64,000 bases of DNA, from NCBI GenBank assembly GCA_021018815.1, contig JAITYX010000032.1, positions 744,001 to 808,000 on the forward strand, given 5' to 3'. This document shows, in pieces, positions 34,052 to 47,856 of this stretch (positions are counted from its first letter, which is position 1; each line of letters opens with the position of its first letter). Below the pieces are notes generated by a model. That model did not search any database and was not told where the DNA came from. It saw only the letters and a program-made list of their open reading frames with translations. The position numbers and the translations under genes are program-made. The DNA comes from Talinum fruticosum. Lineage: Eukaryota > Streptophyta > Magnoliopsida > Caryophyllales > Talinaceae.

Positions 34052-37000
34052 TCAATCTACATCCATATCATCTCGTTCAATTCTTCGATCTGAGTAAGCA
34101 TTATCATCTGACCGTACAGGAGAACTCCTCAATCTTATTTGCTTGTACATCCTGCAGTTGGGTCGAGGAAAACACCAATTAGCCAATTTCGCAAAAGCAT
34201 TCCACAGGGAACAGAAATGCAAACGAGCAGCCATAGAACATGAGCAGTGAGCTGATATTGACAAAGTCCCCGGGGAAGGGAGCAAGGCACCAAGTATTCC
34301 CATTTTCTTCAGGGACACACAGAAGAAAATAAGAGCAGTGTCGTGTTTATCAGGAACTCATTTTGCTCTTGGGAACATAGATTACTATTCAGGACACAGA
34401 GTTAGTCTAATTTATCCTGCAGATTTCTCAGCCCTGTGTCAGGAATATGGGGGTTAGATGGCTAATGGTGCTCCTAGTAACTATTGATGGCACCACCCAC
34501 ATGAAGGATTCAGAGGAAAACCAGGGCATGGTAATGGTGATCATACATGGACGTCTTATAAATACCATCATAAGTTGGTGGATTTCGGTGTTTCTTTAAC
34601 ATTCAATCAATTAAATATCGCACCATCAGATGAACTACTTTTGACAGTCAGCCATCACGACCAAACACCAATATAAAATGGGTAGGCTTGACAAACAGTA
34701 ATGGAAAGATGCTATATGAGGCTGTAAACTGACTTTGTCATATGATGCAGAAGATGCATAAGGTTAAGGACATTACTCATGAAGGGCATCTACTTTTCTC
34801 TTAATATCAGTAGACCAAAGCACTGGATCTACATTATTGGGCCGTGAATTTTGCTCCTGAATCTTTTCTTGGAGCCACTGCTGAGCTTTAGAGCATTCAG
34901 TAAGAACCTGATAAGAGAAAAAAAGCATTAGTAGACTAATAAAGATGGTTCATCATCTTACTCATTACAAATTCAATCAAAAATTATCATATCTCCTCAG
35001 AGGGATCATACTTCTTCCTTTTCGCCGGCTGGGAGTGATTGCGCAGCTGTCTGATAACCCTCAATGCACCGGAGCATATCCCTCATGGCTTGTTCTCGGG
35101 CTTCCACATCTCTATAGCGATTTTCAATGGGATCCACTAACTAAAAAACCAAAGGGGACTTTTTTCAGTCAGTGCATGAACAATGAATTATGTGATGAAA
35201 TGCAATTAAGAGACTGCAACTACTGCATTACCTTTACAAGATCGTGCAGTCTCTCAGTGTAAACAGCAGCAGATTCATCATCTCCTTCCTCATAAAGCCA
35301 GTCTTCAGTCTGCTGCAATTTGTTAGATATTTCTTCCTTCTCTGATTCAGAAGCAAAATGGTGGTAGGTATCCAAAATCTGTACAAAATTGCAGCTGAGT
35401 TATTGCCGCTGAAATGAGAAGGGAAGAAGGAAATACTGGTCATAGATGGAATCAATATAGAGAATGTAGAAAACAAAGTGATGCAAGAGTGCAGAAAATG
35501 CAGCAACAGTGGATGATAGAAAACTATTATTGTTTCTTCTTTACCCTATCATGGAACCACAAGAAAATTCATCAGCAGGGATAGTGAACAAGGTGAATAG
35601 GACTTGTACGTCCTGTTTAGCGAATGCACTGGCGCCGAAGCAGGCCCTGAGATTCTCTCCACACCAAACACCCCCCACCAAAAAAAAAAAAAAAAGAAAA
35701 GTAGTAGAAGATCATGCCAGTTGGGTTGGAAGTTGGAACTCCAGTCCATCTTCCTTGAATTAGCACACACATGAGTACCCCAGCCTTAGTCCCTGTTGGC
35801 CTGAACCCCTTCTGTAACCCCTTGAACCAGACCAGAACATGAACACAGCCCTAACCACCAGATGACAGTGCTGTCAGGTAGCCCCCACCTCCCCTCTCCC
35901 TAAATACAGTGGATAGCAGAGTGAACATGCTATCAAACTTTTTTTTGGCTTCATTTTTGCAAGCCAGTGGCCTCTCTGTTCATGTCTTGCCCCTTGCTAT
36001 GCATGTCATATCTTTTCCTCCCACATTTTCACTTTTCTTTTTGTTCCCTTGCTCACTCACAAACTGATTTTCAAATTCTTTAAAAGCCTATTTTCAGAAA
36101 ACTTCACGATATGGTAATGTCAAAAGTCACCTCACGATTGTTAGGGCTAAGGTTGTGTACCTAAGGACCTCTCCATACCCCACTTCGGTGGAATCATACT
36201 GGCTAATAGTTACTCTAATGTCCGAAAGAGATAAATAAACCAAACTCAGAAATCTATGATATAGTCCAACAGAGATAAAACAAACAATAGAACCGATATC
36301 CACTACCATAGATACTTTTTCTGTCATGAGAAACACTTATTATTCCCGAAAAATGCGAAACTAAAAGATCCACCTTGTTTCTGGTTTCATAAACATAAGA
36401 CTCCAGGGTGTTTTTCTTTTCTTTGGCGTGCTCCACCTTATTGTCCTGCTCAGTCAGCTGAACTTCTTTCTCTTTCGCATCTACACGTTGAGCCTCAGTC
36501 ATGCCACCATACACAACCTCATTGATCTGTATCTCGAACCGCTTCTTTGCATTTTCACTTCCATCAGTAGCCTGTAAAATGAGTAAGTTCTGCAATCAAT
36601 GCCAAAAGTTTCAAGCAATAATGGAGCTCTTCAATCAAACTTGGGAAACAGTTGTCAATGAAATAGTTTGTTGCAGACATAACCATTTCAGGGAGCTTCT
36701 CAATCTAAGAAATTTGAAAGGCCTGAAGGCATAAAGCATTCAGTTCAGGGATGAGAGGAAAAATTTGACAGAGTCTCCTCTTATTTTAGTCCCATGCTTC
36801 ATATTCTCCCTAAGATAGTCCTCAGACAAGATACCACTCAGTTTACTCAATTAAGTGTGTGTGTGTGACTGTGTGCACGGGTGCACGCAAAATAGATATC
36901 AACTCACATGAGCAGTAGATACTGGTTTTGAATGTGCGAAATATCTATCTTCAGCACCATTTCTGGCATCAAGGTATCCATTATTAGACTCAACATCCAG

Positions 37001-40000
37001 CTTATCTGCATTGCTTCTCATAGCTGTTGCACCCATGTGGCTCCCTACAAGCTGATACAATTGTAATAATGTTCATCATAACCGAAACATAGATCTTCTA
37101 TAAGATTTTCTGCGTAGTACGTTAATGGGCTAAAACTAATGTGCTTACTGAGGCTGACGTCAGTGTCACAATCCCATCGAGATTTAGGCGGGCTTTGACC
37201 TTAACTTTCGCATTTTTAGCATTGGGGCCGTGGAATGGACCAATCTGCGAAACACAGGAAAGAAGAATACTCCATTGATTTAAGTACAAAACAAACCAAC
37301 TAAATGCACCATGCCAAACTGAGAAGAAAGTGGGTATTTACATGAAAATTCCAGTAACCAGGGAACAAAAGGAACATCCAATCAAGCAATCGAATACAAA
37401 AGGTGAAAGCAGAAGCTTCCATCCTCATTAAATAGTATTCTAACACCAATCAAACACTAGATCTAGCCAAGAATAAAACAAATAGAAGGAAGTTGCATAA
37501 AGCCATCCAAATTTAAGAGTGATCATAGTCTCATGCCGCTGCTGTTTCTAAAGATTCCCAAGCAGTCACAAGCCACAATCTCATTCCTAACATTCATTAG
37601 ACTTCATAGTAAGATAAGATATGCACAGCAACATCTTTTCCAAAAGAAAGTGTACAAGACTTAAACAACAAAAGAACTAGCAATTCCTAAACAGGTGACA
37701 ACAAAAGGGGATTTTTAGATATTAACAGATATGTTTTTCCCCTTTTTGTCCTTTCTGCAATAGTAACTAAGCGTGGAGCATCCCAGCAGTTTCACATGGG
37801 TTACTTCCCATTTCGCACACATTCTCACTTTTAATGAAAATGTTCCGTATCTCCCTGAAACACATTGGAGGCATTTCATACTTGCTTTTCGGTGTTTCTC
37901 TCTTCTAGACGTTTTGGAAATCAAAGAAGCAGCATGGTGCAGAATTTTCCTCCCAACATAAGTCAGTACTTCCTTCACACACACACCCCCAAAAAAACAA
38001 AAAAAGGATCAAAAATCCCAGCTAAGGATATTTTGCTTTGGAAAACTTCAACTTCAAAAACAAACAATAAGAGGAGGTGTCAGAGCTGAATTAGGGCTGC
38101 TTCTTTTTTGCTGTAAGCTTCAAGGAGTTGTAAGAAAGTTGTAAGGTTAATTGTAAAAATTTGTAAGGAGTTGTAATCTTCTAGAAAAAAACAACAAGCC
38201 TTAGAAGTGAACGTTTGGCTAGTCAAGCTAGCTCATCTTAAGAATTCAATGAGTGATGTTCGGGCTAATTTGCTTAATTCCTTCTTCCTAATTCTATGGT
38301 GGGATTGATAGAACTAACTAATAGCCAATCTATAGAAGGGATCCATTCCCTGCTTATTTCCAAATTCTATACTGGGAATTGATAGAACAAAATAATAGCC
38401 AATCCATAGAAGAGATCCATTCCCTGCTTATAGTAGTTTGCGTGTTTTATACACTTGTATCTCTTGAACTAGCATGAACCTACATGCCAAGATATTCACT
38501 TCATTTAAGCAGCCAAGCAGACTGACAAGGACTTAACCCAACTTTTGATAACGTTCTTTGTCATTCAAGCTATTCACAGACATATTCAGAGTTCACAATT
38601 ATTAACCAAAAAACTTTGATAAGAATAGTTCTAAATCAGAAATGAAAAATAAAAATAAAAAGCAAATTCAATCAAAACATTTGAGATCAGTGCTTCAAAC
38701 CATTTATGCCGGCTAGAAAATTCGACCAAGCAAACTAAAAGCACAGAAAATTAGCGGATAAAATGAACCACAGGACCCAACCAAAACATAGAAGAAGCAC
38801 AAGCATTGTAAGATCTTAGAAGTTCCAAAAGTTTCATAATCAGGCACAACAACAAAGCCAGGTTGCTGCAAAGGAATCTTTAAATTCTTCAGTTTTTTTA
38901 AGAAAAAAAATCTAAACAGTGATAGACAGGAGACTATACGCGAGTGCATCATAAAGGCAACAAATAATACAAAAGGCAAAGGACGGTACAGAAATAGATG
39001 CATATTTGCCCCTGCACTCCAGAAACAATATCAAAGAAATTTCCTTGAGAGGTATATTTCTATGTGACAGAGTGCTGTGTTGTTCTATGAAGGAAAGGAT
39101 TCCCAGTGAGATCTACTGCAAGAATGGAAATCAGCTTCTAGACAACAGAATGAAAATTTTGGCTGAAAGAAAGCAAAAAGGCTTAACAAGAAACATTCAC
39201 AAAAGAAGGCCCCTGTATTCTGGATTCTTGATGCTTCCAGTCAGGCCCATCAAAGAAGGGCTCAAGAAAACCAACCAAATACATCATATAGCTGTCAACC
39301 AGCTTGGGATAGCATCATTTCATTAACAACAAAACTTGAGGGGGCAAAAGAGGGAGTTCCAGTTCCACTGAATATAATTGTTTTAGAAAAAAACATGAAT
39401 ATGGCCTCTCAATACTCATCCCTTTAACTCTATGAAGTTTTCAGCATAAAGTAGCCGCAACTCACTCAAATTCAAGCAAATGATATCATACGTCCTGAAT
39501 TGGTAGAGCAGTGTCAAAGAACATGACAATATAATGTGCTAGAAATAATCAGAATTCTATCACGACAACATATAATCTATTACTCCATATATTTATCCAA
39601 TAAAAGCCTTACATGATCGCACATTTACTAAGACAAAGCAACAAACTGTTTCAATGAAACAAAAAGCATGAGTTATGAACAATCTCATAAACACATGCAC
39701 ATCTGAGAAAATATAGCACATAGAAGTTAGCAGAATAGACTCAAGGCAAAGCTCATAAAATTATAACAGTACCTCATAGATGCTGATTTTAGGAAATACA
39801 CCAGGAGGCAATCCAATTTGATCAGTGTAAAAGGCTTCAATACTAAACATGCCACTTTTATACAATGTAAGCACTTTATCACTTGGAATTGGATGACCTT
39901 TAGGAAACAAAACACTATTCTGAAGTGCTTGTATTGGACCTTCATCAGGTAGAGCAAATCCTATGGAGAAAGCAAGTGAATCTTCGACCTGTCATTAGGA

Positions 40001-42957
40001 ACATAAAACATGAATTCGGAGGAACATATCACAAATTTTGTCACTTTTTGGGTGGTAGTAATCAGCTTCATTGTTAATATCTGGTCCTTTTGGTTTCTCT
40101 ATTTCCCATAAATATATCCCCGCTTGTCAGAAAAAAGGATACATATTACATGTATCCAAAGTCTTTTATCACTACACCAAACCAAACAATCAGGCTTTTG
40201 AACAACATAAAAGATTCAAAAAAGACCTTTTCGGGACCATCTGATATTACTCATTCATCATCACAATTCAATCAACACTACAAGGTAGACAGCATATGGT
40301 TTCCAGGTATGAAACATTGTACTAGAATAACCATATGTTCCATATATAAACGACATTTTACCCAGTTGAAGGAATTCCAAATAAAGTAATATCTGGTAAA
40401 GGAAACAGTCAATAGAAAGAGCTTAGCATTAATTCCTACTCAGGAAGCAGTGGGAAATGCAAGAAAAGAAACATATTTTTGTGTCTTCTTTCCGTGTTCC
40501 TACAATTTGTTTCCAGGTACCTTATTAACTTCATTTTTCTAAAGAGTTAACTGGCAAAAAACTAATCAATTGATGACCGTTTATTTCAATTTCTTTTTTT
40601 TGATTTTTGGTTTTTCCTTTTCCTTCTTTCTTCTTTTCCGTCACTGTTGGTCACAAACTTTTCCAGTGATTTTATAGTTCAGAAGAATCTGAAGCCCCTA
40701 AAAGATATTAGTAGTGATTATCTCTGACCTAGGATACCTTAGAATGTCAAACATGAGTCACAATACCTTCACAAGCACATAATTCCTTCAACACAATATC
40801 TAGCAGTACATGTGCTAACCACTCCAGCACTCCTTCTCTATACTATTCTATGAAAGATTTCAGCAAACTACGGAAATCGATCACGGTTCCATGAACAAAT
40901 TATTGATTTTTATCTTGATTGATTGACTGGATATGCATTTTAAGCATAAAGGCAGAATAGCACATATGCAAATAGTATCAAGCAAGAGCATTCTGCATTC
41001 ATAAAGCTTTGCTTAGTGAAAAATGCCCAAAGAAATTAAATTATTAGAAGATATACAGTAGATTAGAGGACTTTTTAATTAAGATGGTGAAACATGTAAC
41101 AAACCTTCCTGCAAATTGCCAAGGAAACTGGAAAATTTTGAAGCTTAATCCCAACCCCCAGAACCCCCTAAAAAATCAACACCACCACCAAAAAAAGGAG
41201 GGAGAAGAACAAAAAGAACAGAGAGATGGAGGGAGGGAGGGAGGGAGAGAAAAAGAGAGAGGCAGCAACATAAGGAAGAGTAAAAATGGCAAAAAAAAGG
41301 TGAGAGAACAAAAGGAAAGATTCAGCTTGAAACACTGATGAAATTGGAGCAGAAGCTGCAATGAGCATAGAACAATGCTTAACGAAATTGGCGCCAGTGA
41401 AACTGTCTAAGCCACCTTGAAACACTGATGAATGAAAAGAGAACCAAAAAACCCCTGATATTCTGATGATATCCTCCATATCCAGAAAATTCTAACCAGC
41501 CAGTAATAGGCTAAGAGAATCATCTTGTAGTCAGGCATAAAAGATATTTCAATAAGAGGATAGGACAGGTTGAGTAAACTTGACTCTGACCTCCTATCTT
41601 TACAAATGTTACAACAATGATGTTTACCTGGTATCTTTTAAGGTAAAATTGCATACTGTGAGTCTTTTACAAGACTATTCTTAGATCAGAAGATGAAACC
41701 ATAAGCAAAAAAAATTGAACAAAGTATTGAAATATGAGGCCTGAATAAGTAAAAAGACAGATATTAAAAGTGGAGTAAAAATGCTAACCTCATAATCTTT
41801 AACACGGAAGACTGGGCTAAGCATAGCACATTGCAGTGCGCATCCACGAGCCACGCATTCACTAGCATTCAAAGTGCGGCGGGGTTCTCTTTTAAAAATC
41901 GAAGCCAAAATTCTAGTAATAGCTGGTATTCGAGATCCGGAACCAACAAGCTCCACAGAGTGGATTTTCTCAAGCGTCACTCCAGCATCACGTAGGGCCT
42001 TTTGACATGGAATAGCTATTCTCTCCAATATACCAGATGAAAGCATTTCAAACTCATCTCTTCTGATAAAACCCTTCACATCCTTCTCATCCATCAGGCA
42101 CTCTATGTACAAAGGTGCCTCTGGATTTGCACTCAAGACCTTTTTCAATTTCTCACAAGCGGCCCTAAGCCGAATGCAAGCTCGGGTGTTAGAATAGACA
42201 TCAATATTATACTGTTCCCTAAACTGCGTTGCAAAATGACGAAAGAGAACCTGATCAAAGTCTCTGGCCCCCAAGTTACTATCAAAGGCATGAGAAAGTA
42301 CTTTCATGTATCCAGGATCAAACTTAACAACTGCAACCTGAGTATCAGAGTGCCCAATATCAACAAACACAACATAAGTTGGGGCTGAGTTGGAAAAGTC
42401 AGTCTTGTAAATCCCATAACCAAGGGCAGTAGCAGTGCAATCATGCATCAACCTTAATGTCTTAAGGCCAGCAATAGCTGCAGCATCGAGATAAAGGCGC
42501 CTCTGCAAATCCGTGAAGTAGGAGGGGATCCCGATCACACAATCAGAAGTTTGTGTTTCCAAATTTTTCTCCGCAATCTGCTTCAGATGTGACAAGACCA
42601 TAGCCAATATTTGCACAGGTGTAAACGTATGTTTCTCACCCAAATATTGCAAATGGATTAGAATACCACCATCAGGGCCTTTAGAAGTCTCGAACGGTAA
42701 CAACCTCAGGTCATCCTGAACATCAGGCTGGTCGAAACTGCGGCCGATCAACCTTTTCACCTGAGAGATGGTCGACTTGGGATTCATGGTTGCACAAGCA
42801 GCCCCTGTAGAACCAAGGAATCTCTGCTTCTCCCGAATGACACCACACCCGGTGTCTCACGTTGAGATTCATCGTTCAACAAGACATCAATGCCCCTTTG
42901 CTTAACAGCCGCAATTACACAGTTCTCATTACCAATATCAAGTCCTAGCACACTCAT
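34052..42957 (-). CDS. HSP70-16: HSP70-16 type Hsp110-like chaperone, one frameshift near the start
   Basis: Cytosolic Hsp110/Hsp70-like protein, a family that acts as nucleotide-exchange partner for Hsp70. Nine exons: 41789..42957, 39773..39988, 37149..37244, 36908..37051, 36374..36571, 35232..35378, 35012..35140, 34777..34907 and 34052..34151; all GT-AG with consistent phases, 776 residues. The start reads MSVLGLDIGNENCVIAAVKQ, then FVDIGHSDTQVAVV (second phosphate motif), VELVGSGSRIPAI (adenosine motif) and ASECVARGCALQCAMLSPVF. Exons 2-8 give the beta and helical substrate domains, ending RRIERDDMDVD. By recalled comparison it matches Arabidopsis HSP70-16 better than HSP70-14/15. A single G is missing in the run at 42832-42834: VVSFG goes out of frame and reaches a stop at 42784-42786, overlapping the internal ATG of MNPKSTISQ, and EKQRFLGSTGAA lies in the other frame. 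Probably an assembly error. The donor after DALHE is a GA|GTAATG, so the apparent TAA there is intronic. Confidence 0.93.
38290..38431. repeat. 73-bp tandem direct repeat in HSP70-16 intron 2
   Basis: Two copies start with AATTCTAT at 38290 and 38363. Both contain TTGATAGAAC, AATAGCCAATC and GATCCATTCCCTGCTTAT with a few differences. The 2.5-kb intron also carries a GTTGTAAG-rich patch at about 38120-38185. Confidence 0.85.
41221..41265. repeat. Purine-rich GGGA tract in HSP70-16 intron 1
   Basis: GAGGGAGGGAGGGAGGGAGAG near 41228 followed by AAAAGAGAGAGGC. On the transcribed strand this is a pyrimidine tract. The open frames over it are low-complexity artefacts. Confidence 0.8.
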
Positions 42958-43450
42958 TTTGCCAATTGAAGTCTATACTTCAACTATCGAAAAACCAAAT
43001 TAAATCATCAATCAGAAAGCCCCAAAATTGTGCAATTCTCCTCGTTCTCTTTCAATGAAATCTCTATTGTTCTCCCATTCAAAAACCCCTAGAGGAAGCA
43101 TTAGATTGCACCTTTCAATCAATGGAATCACTAATAAACACTAATTCAATAAAAAAAAAAAACCAAAAAACACACACAAACACACACAAGTTCCAAACTT
43201 AGAAATTCAAACAAAAGAGAAAATCACGACCTTCATTGCCAGCAAATCGCAGCACAAACAACAATTCAGAAACAAAAATTTTAATAGCTTCATCAATTCA
43301 GTCCTCTCAAAGACAAGTACACAACTAAAAGCAACGTAGAATCACAATCACAACATAAATTTCAACGGAAATCGAAACGACAACAAAGATTTCAGACGAA
43401 AAGCAGAATTCAAATCGAAGACAGGAAAATGAAGAACGTACCAGACAAGT
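42958..43450 (-). promoter_or_regulatory. 5' leader of HSP70-16, probable leader intron
   Basis: On the minus strand a donor-like CTG|GTACGT lies at 43440-43441 and several AG acceptors precede the ATG (for example near 42980), suggesting a leader intron of about 450 bp, common in plant chaperone genes. Transcript evidence would be needed to fix it. Confidence 0.4.
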
Positions 43451-46400
43451 TGAAGGGGTGGTAATCGGAGGAAGAAGCCCTAGAAAAGGGAGATGAATGT
43501 GATGGCTGTGGTTGTGGAGTACTGGTGATGGAGAGAGAAAATCATCGACGAATTTACTTTGCCGTTGACTGATTTTTGGTTTCAAGTTTCGACGATTTTC
43601 TCATCTGAGTTTCGCCGGAAAAAAGGTAAAGTCGATAAACGTTGCCTTTTCACCTTCCTTCCTTCCTTCCCTCCCCCTTGTTTTCTAATTTTTTTTTTTT
43701 TTTGATAGGTTGTCTTTCGCTTGGGAGAAAAATATTATTCCCTAAAAATTAAAATTCCATTTTCCTGGCTACGTAATAAAAATTTTCGTACAAAATGAAT
43801 TTCTTCAATAATGAAAAAACAAAGTTCATTTTAATGGGGAAAATTTTATTTTTTCAATCTTATTAAGATAACCGACTTTTTCTTATCTTCATCTCCAAAC
43901 TTCACTTAATTAAAGACACCGAAATGAGAATAATCTTAATTCATCAACTTTAAATTTATGAAATTTATTTAAAGTGATCTTTCAATTTTTAGCTATTTTA
44001 GTAGTTTTTTTTTTTTTTATCGATAATGGATCTATGTTGGTTGATTCGATTTTAAATATTGTACTTTAATTCGAAAATTAGATATTTCTAACCTAATTTT
44101 TCTCAATCTACCTTTAAATCTTTAATTTATTTTTCTAACATTTTTCAACATTATTCTTAATGTGTGTGAGTTGGATTGTTGCTGAATTCTTTGAAATTAG
44201 GACATGATTCTCCTTTCAACGTTATCATTGTCGAGGGTTTTTCACATTTCTCCTTAGAAATTCGTTATATTTTAAATGGACTTTATGTGTTTGTTTGTAT
44301 TTTTGTATTAATTGCATCTTTTGGTGCTCGATTAGCTTGTTCCTTTTTCTCGCACCACTATATAGGAAAATCTTGATCCATGATTGTATATGCTTTTTTA
44401 TGTAATAGATCTTGAATTTAATGATTTCGTTCTGCAACGTTCTTGTATGATGATATCTTGTTTTAATGAATGAGTTTGACATTATATTAAGAAAATTCAT
44501 ATGAAACATATTCCGTTTTTTCAAAATATGGTAACATGCGAAGGAAGTAGATTTCGTGTATGCTATATGCATATAAAGTGTGAGATAATAATGTGAACAT
44601 TATAACGATCATAACATAAGTGATTCGCGCATTTTAAAAAACTAATACTATGTCAAATATGAAATAACGAGTGTGAATATTATTTTGATTCAAAATAAAA
44701 ATGATTCTTGCATTTTTAAAAAGGCAATAGATTTAATTAGAAGTAGTAATTAAAAAATAAAAATCTCACGAGGTGCGAGGCATTTCCTTGAATGCACATT
44801 CTAAAACAATTACAATCAATGAACAATCATTGGTAAATTATCCAAAAAAAAATAAAATTGGTAAAGTTTAATAGATGTGTCACTTTGACCTAACATGTCA
44901 CAATTTAAACGGGTAATAATTTTTATGTAAAAACATAAAATATGTTTAAAATTCCTTTGAAACTAGAAATCCAAAATTTTAAGTAGAAAAATCTCTTATT
45001 AAAATTTCAAATTCAATCATGAAATTGACATAAAAACTAAACCTATTTCATGGCACACTCCCTAAATCTCCCTAGTATAAGTATTTATTTTTATGTACTA
45101 GTTTAAATTTATATTATATACGAAGTAATATAATATATCTTAATAAAATATAGATTAAAAAAGTAAACATATAACACCATATATAACTAAGATTACTAAT
45201 CCCCGTACAAGCTATGTGTCTTACTCTATGTGATGGTGAATTTTTCTTAATTTTTATTTTCTTGTATTGTAGGTTATCTTTATTGGGCCCTATCTTAGGG
45301 TACCCAATAAGGCTCACAACTCAAAGGGGAAGGGAAAATCAAGGCCAAATGCCTAGCCCAAAATACATATTCCACATAAGGAGAATTGCTTGCTAGCCAT
45401 GGGACTCGATCTCATGACCTCAATTTGAAAGGCTATCAAGATGGCAACTATGGAGTGAATTTATCTTCTTAATTTATGATTAAATATTTCTACTATTCCC
45501 TAAACAACATTTTCTAATGCACAATTATACTCTAAATCTTACATTCTTTTTCGCCCCCTTCTTGTTCCTTGAATAGACTTGACAATCAAGCTATTTGATT
45601 TAGTTAGGGTCATATTAATTTCAATTCGAGTCATGTTCGGGTCAAGAAACTTTAGGTCAAGTTCAATTTTGGGTTAGATATTTCGAATCAAGTTGACTTT
45701 GGATCATTCAATTTTTAATCTAACAAGCTTGTCTTGCAAAGAAAAAGTAAGTTACAAATTCGAGTATAGTTCGTTTCGAGTCAAATTCGAGATAACTATA
45801 TTTAACTGTTTGTGATGTTCGACGACCTAAATTAGATACAGGTTCGGTTCAGTTTTGTAGGTTTATATATTGCCTTTATGAGGCTTTAATACCCAACAAT
45901 GAGGGCTCTATCTCCACACCTTATAATAATGCAAATGGGATGCCATAACATATGGTCAACTAGTAAAAGTAATGGGTGGTACAAAGCTTTGGATTCTCTC
46001 CCCAATATCTATCGTGCACTCATCCGTACCTTTCAATATTCTCCATCAACATGAAGCCATTCCTCCCCCTTATCTCGATCCAGGGAACATCTTAATGAAA
46101 GGGTCGCCAAGCCATAGATGGAATCTCTCTGCATTATATTATTGTCATGTCATTAATTAACATGGAATAGCAAGAGTTACATCCTACTCTCCATCTTGGT
46201 TGAGCTTAATTAAAATTCTCATATCTCGGAATATAATAACTGATGTATTATATCGTAAAAAGTACATAGATAGTTTTATATAAAAATCGTTAAAAAATAT
46301 ATCGAAATATAATGTAAGATGGAACTTTAGAATTAAAATTAGGTACATACACATAAATTTACATTTGCTTCATTAGTAGATAGCCCTAATCTTAAGTAAT

Positions 46401-47856
46401 TAATGTGCTTTACTTAGGTTATTTGTATAGAATTAATTAATTAATTAAGCAATTATTGAGTGAGATTCTTCACCACATATGATTAATCACATGCCACAAT
46501 TCTCTTGATCTGCAAAGAAACAGTTTACTTAAGCAAAGTTAATTGGATTTTATGTTGTTTAACGGGATTCGGTTTTTTTTTAAAAAAATAAATAGATAAA
46601 ATTTAGATAGTTCTTCTAGTAATGTATTTACCTAAATTATAACGGGATATGCATTGTCCCACAAAGTTTAATTATGCATGGCAAATATTCTTCTACTAAG
46701 AATACTGAAAATTTCTTCAACGATGTCTAGTTTTTAAGTGTACCGAAAAATATATTGGGATTAATTATATAAACTAATATGATTATTAAGAGAAAAAGTT
46801 ACATATATAACTTTAAACTAATTAAAGGTATAAAGTTGGGATAGAGACAAATTGTGAATCACATAAAGTCTGTCTTTCTTTCTTTCTTTTTTTTTTTTTT
46901 TTTTGGAAATCTATGAATCATAAGTCTTCATATAATATAATTATTATTGAATTCAAAGTCTCATAAAGGGAACAAATTTGAATTCAAAGTTCAAAAGAAA
47001 CAGAATAAAGGCTGTAAGATTGTAGAGGAAGGTACCTTTCAGGGGGCACACTTCTCAAATGTGCAGGATATTTTGTTCAAATTTTCTACTTATAACGTCA
47101 AATTTAGTGTTTTTTTAAAAAAAAATTTTGACAGAAATGTCAAATTATTATTGTTATTTTGATAATATGTAAAATTAGTTATATATTAACATTTACTTTT
47201 TTAGTTGAATCACCTAATTATGAGAACGAAAATTCACAATCGATTTGAAATCAGTTATTGTAAATTAATTAATATCGGCTTCTAAAATGAGATGATTTTA
47301 CTCATCGATATTTTTATAAGAAACCTTTTCTTGTCCCTCAAGACTCTTGTATATAGTTCAACCACCCTTGCCTCATATATATCTTGACCAGTGTAATAAG
47401 TAACATGTGAGTAAATATTTTCAACATTTACACTTGAAATAGAAAGTATGTATATTAGCATTGCGTAGCTAAATTCATTTTTGTTAAAGAAAAATGTTTA
47501 GCTCGCTAATATTAATATTAATATTACAAATTTCCAACACAATTCTTCCAGTGGACAGTATTCTTGTAAAGATTTCAGAAATTAAATACAGAAATTGTTT
47601 TGAAAATTTAATGACTAATTCATTTTTCAATTTATAGTTACGACATTTTCTAGTTCAAGTCTCGATCATATTTTCACTAAATTTCAAAATCACTCTAATA
47701 AAAAATGAGAGAAAATTAATCAATATATATATATATATATATAATGCATAATTGAAAATTTCTCTAATAAATATTTTTAATTTCCGTCTTTGGTTACAAA
47801 ACCCAAAGAAAAAGAGAGGGGTGGGGGGAGACAGAGAGAGAGAGAGAAGTCAAGTC
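43451..47856. other. Intergenic region, no gene recognised
   Basis: AT-rich. Poly-T runs at about 43690 and 44007, a degenerate GGGTCAAG/TCGAGTC-type tract at 45570-45870, a (TTTC)n plus poly-T tract near 46875-46903, and (TA)n at about 47721-47742. The block near 45360-45440 has a tRNA B-box-like word on the minus strand (GATCGAGTCCC) that may be a SINE remnant. Confidence 0.5.

Noticed and set aside
34773..34775. Apparent TAA stop of HSP70-16 right after DALHE
   Set aside because: The codon overlaps a donor GA|GTAATG. Splicing to 34151 keeps frame and gives the family-typical acidic end DDMDVD, so the stop is intronic.
41168..41479. Overlapping frames on both strands near the GGGA tract
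   Set aside because: Low-complexity translations of a purine tract within an HSP70-16 intron.
45360..45440. tRNA gene or SINE on the minus strand near GATCGAGTCCC
   Set aside because: No cloverleaf could be drawn by eye; kept only as a remark in the intergenic entry.
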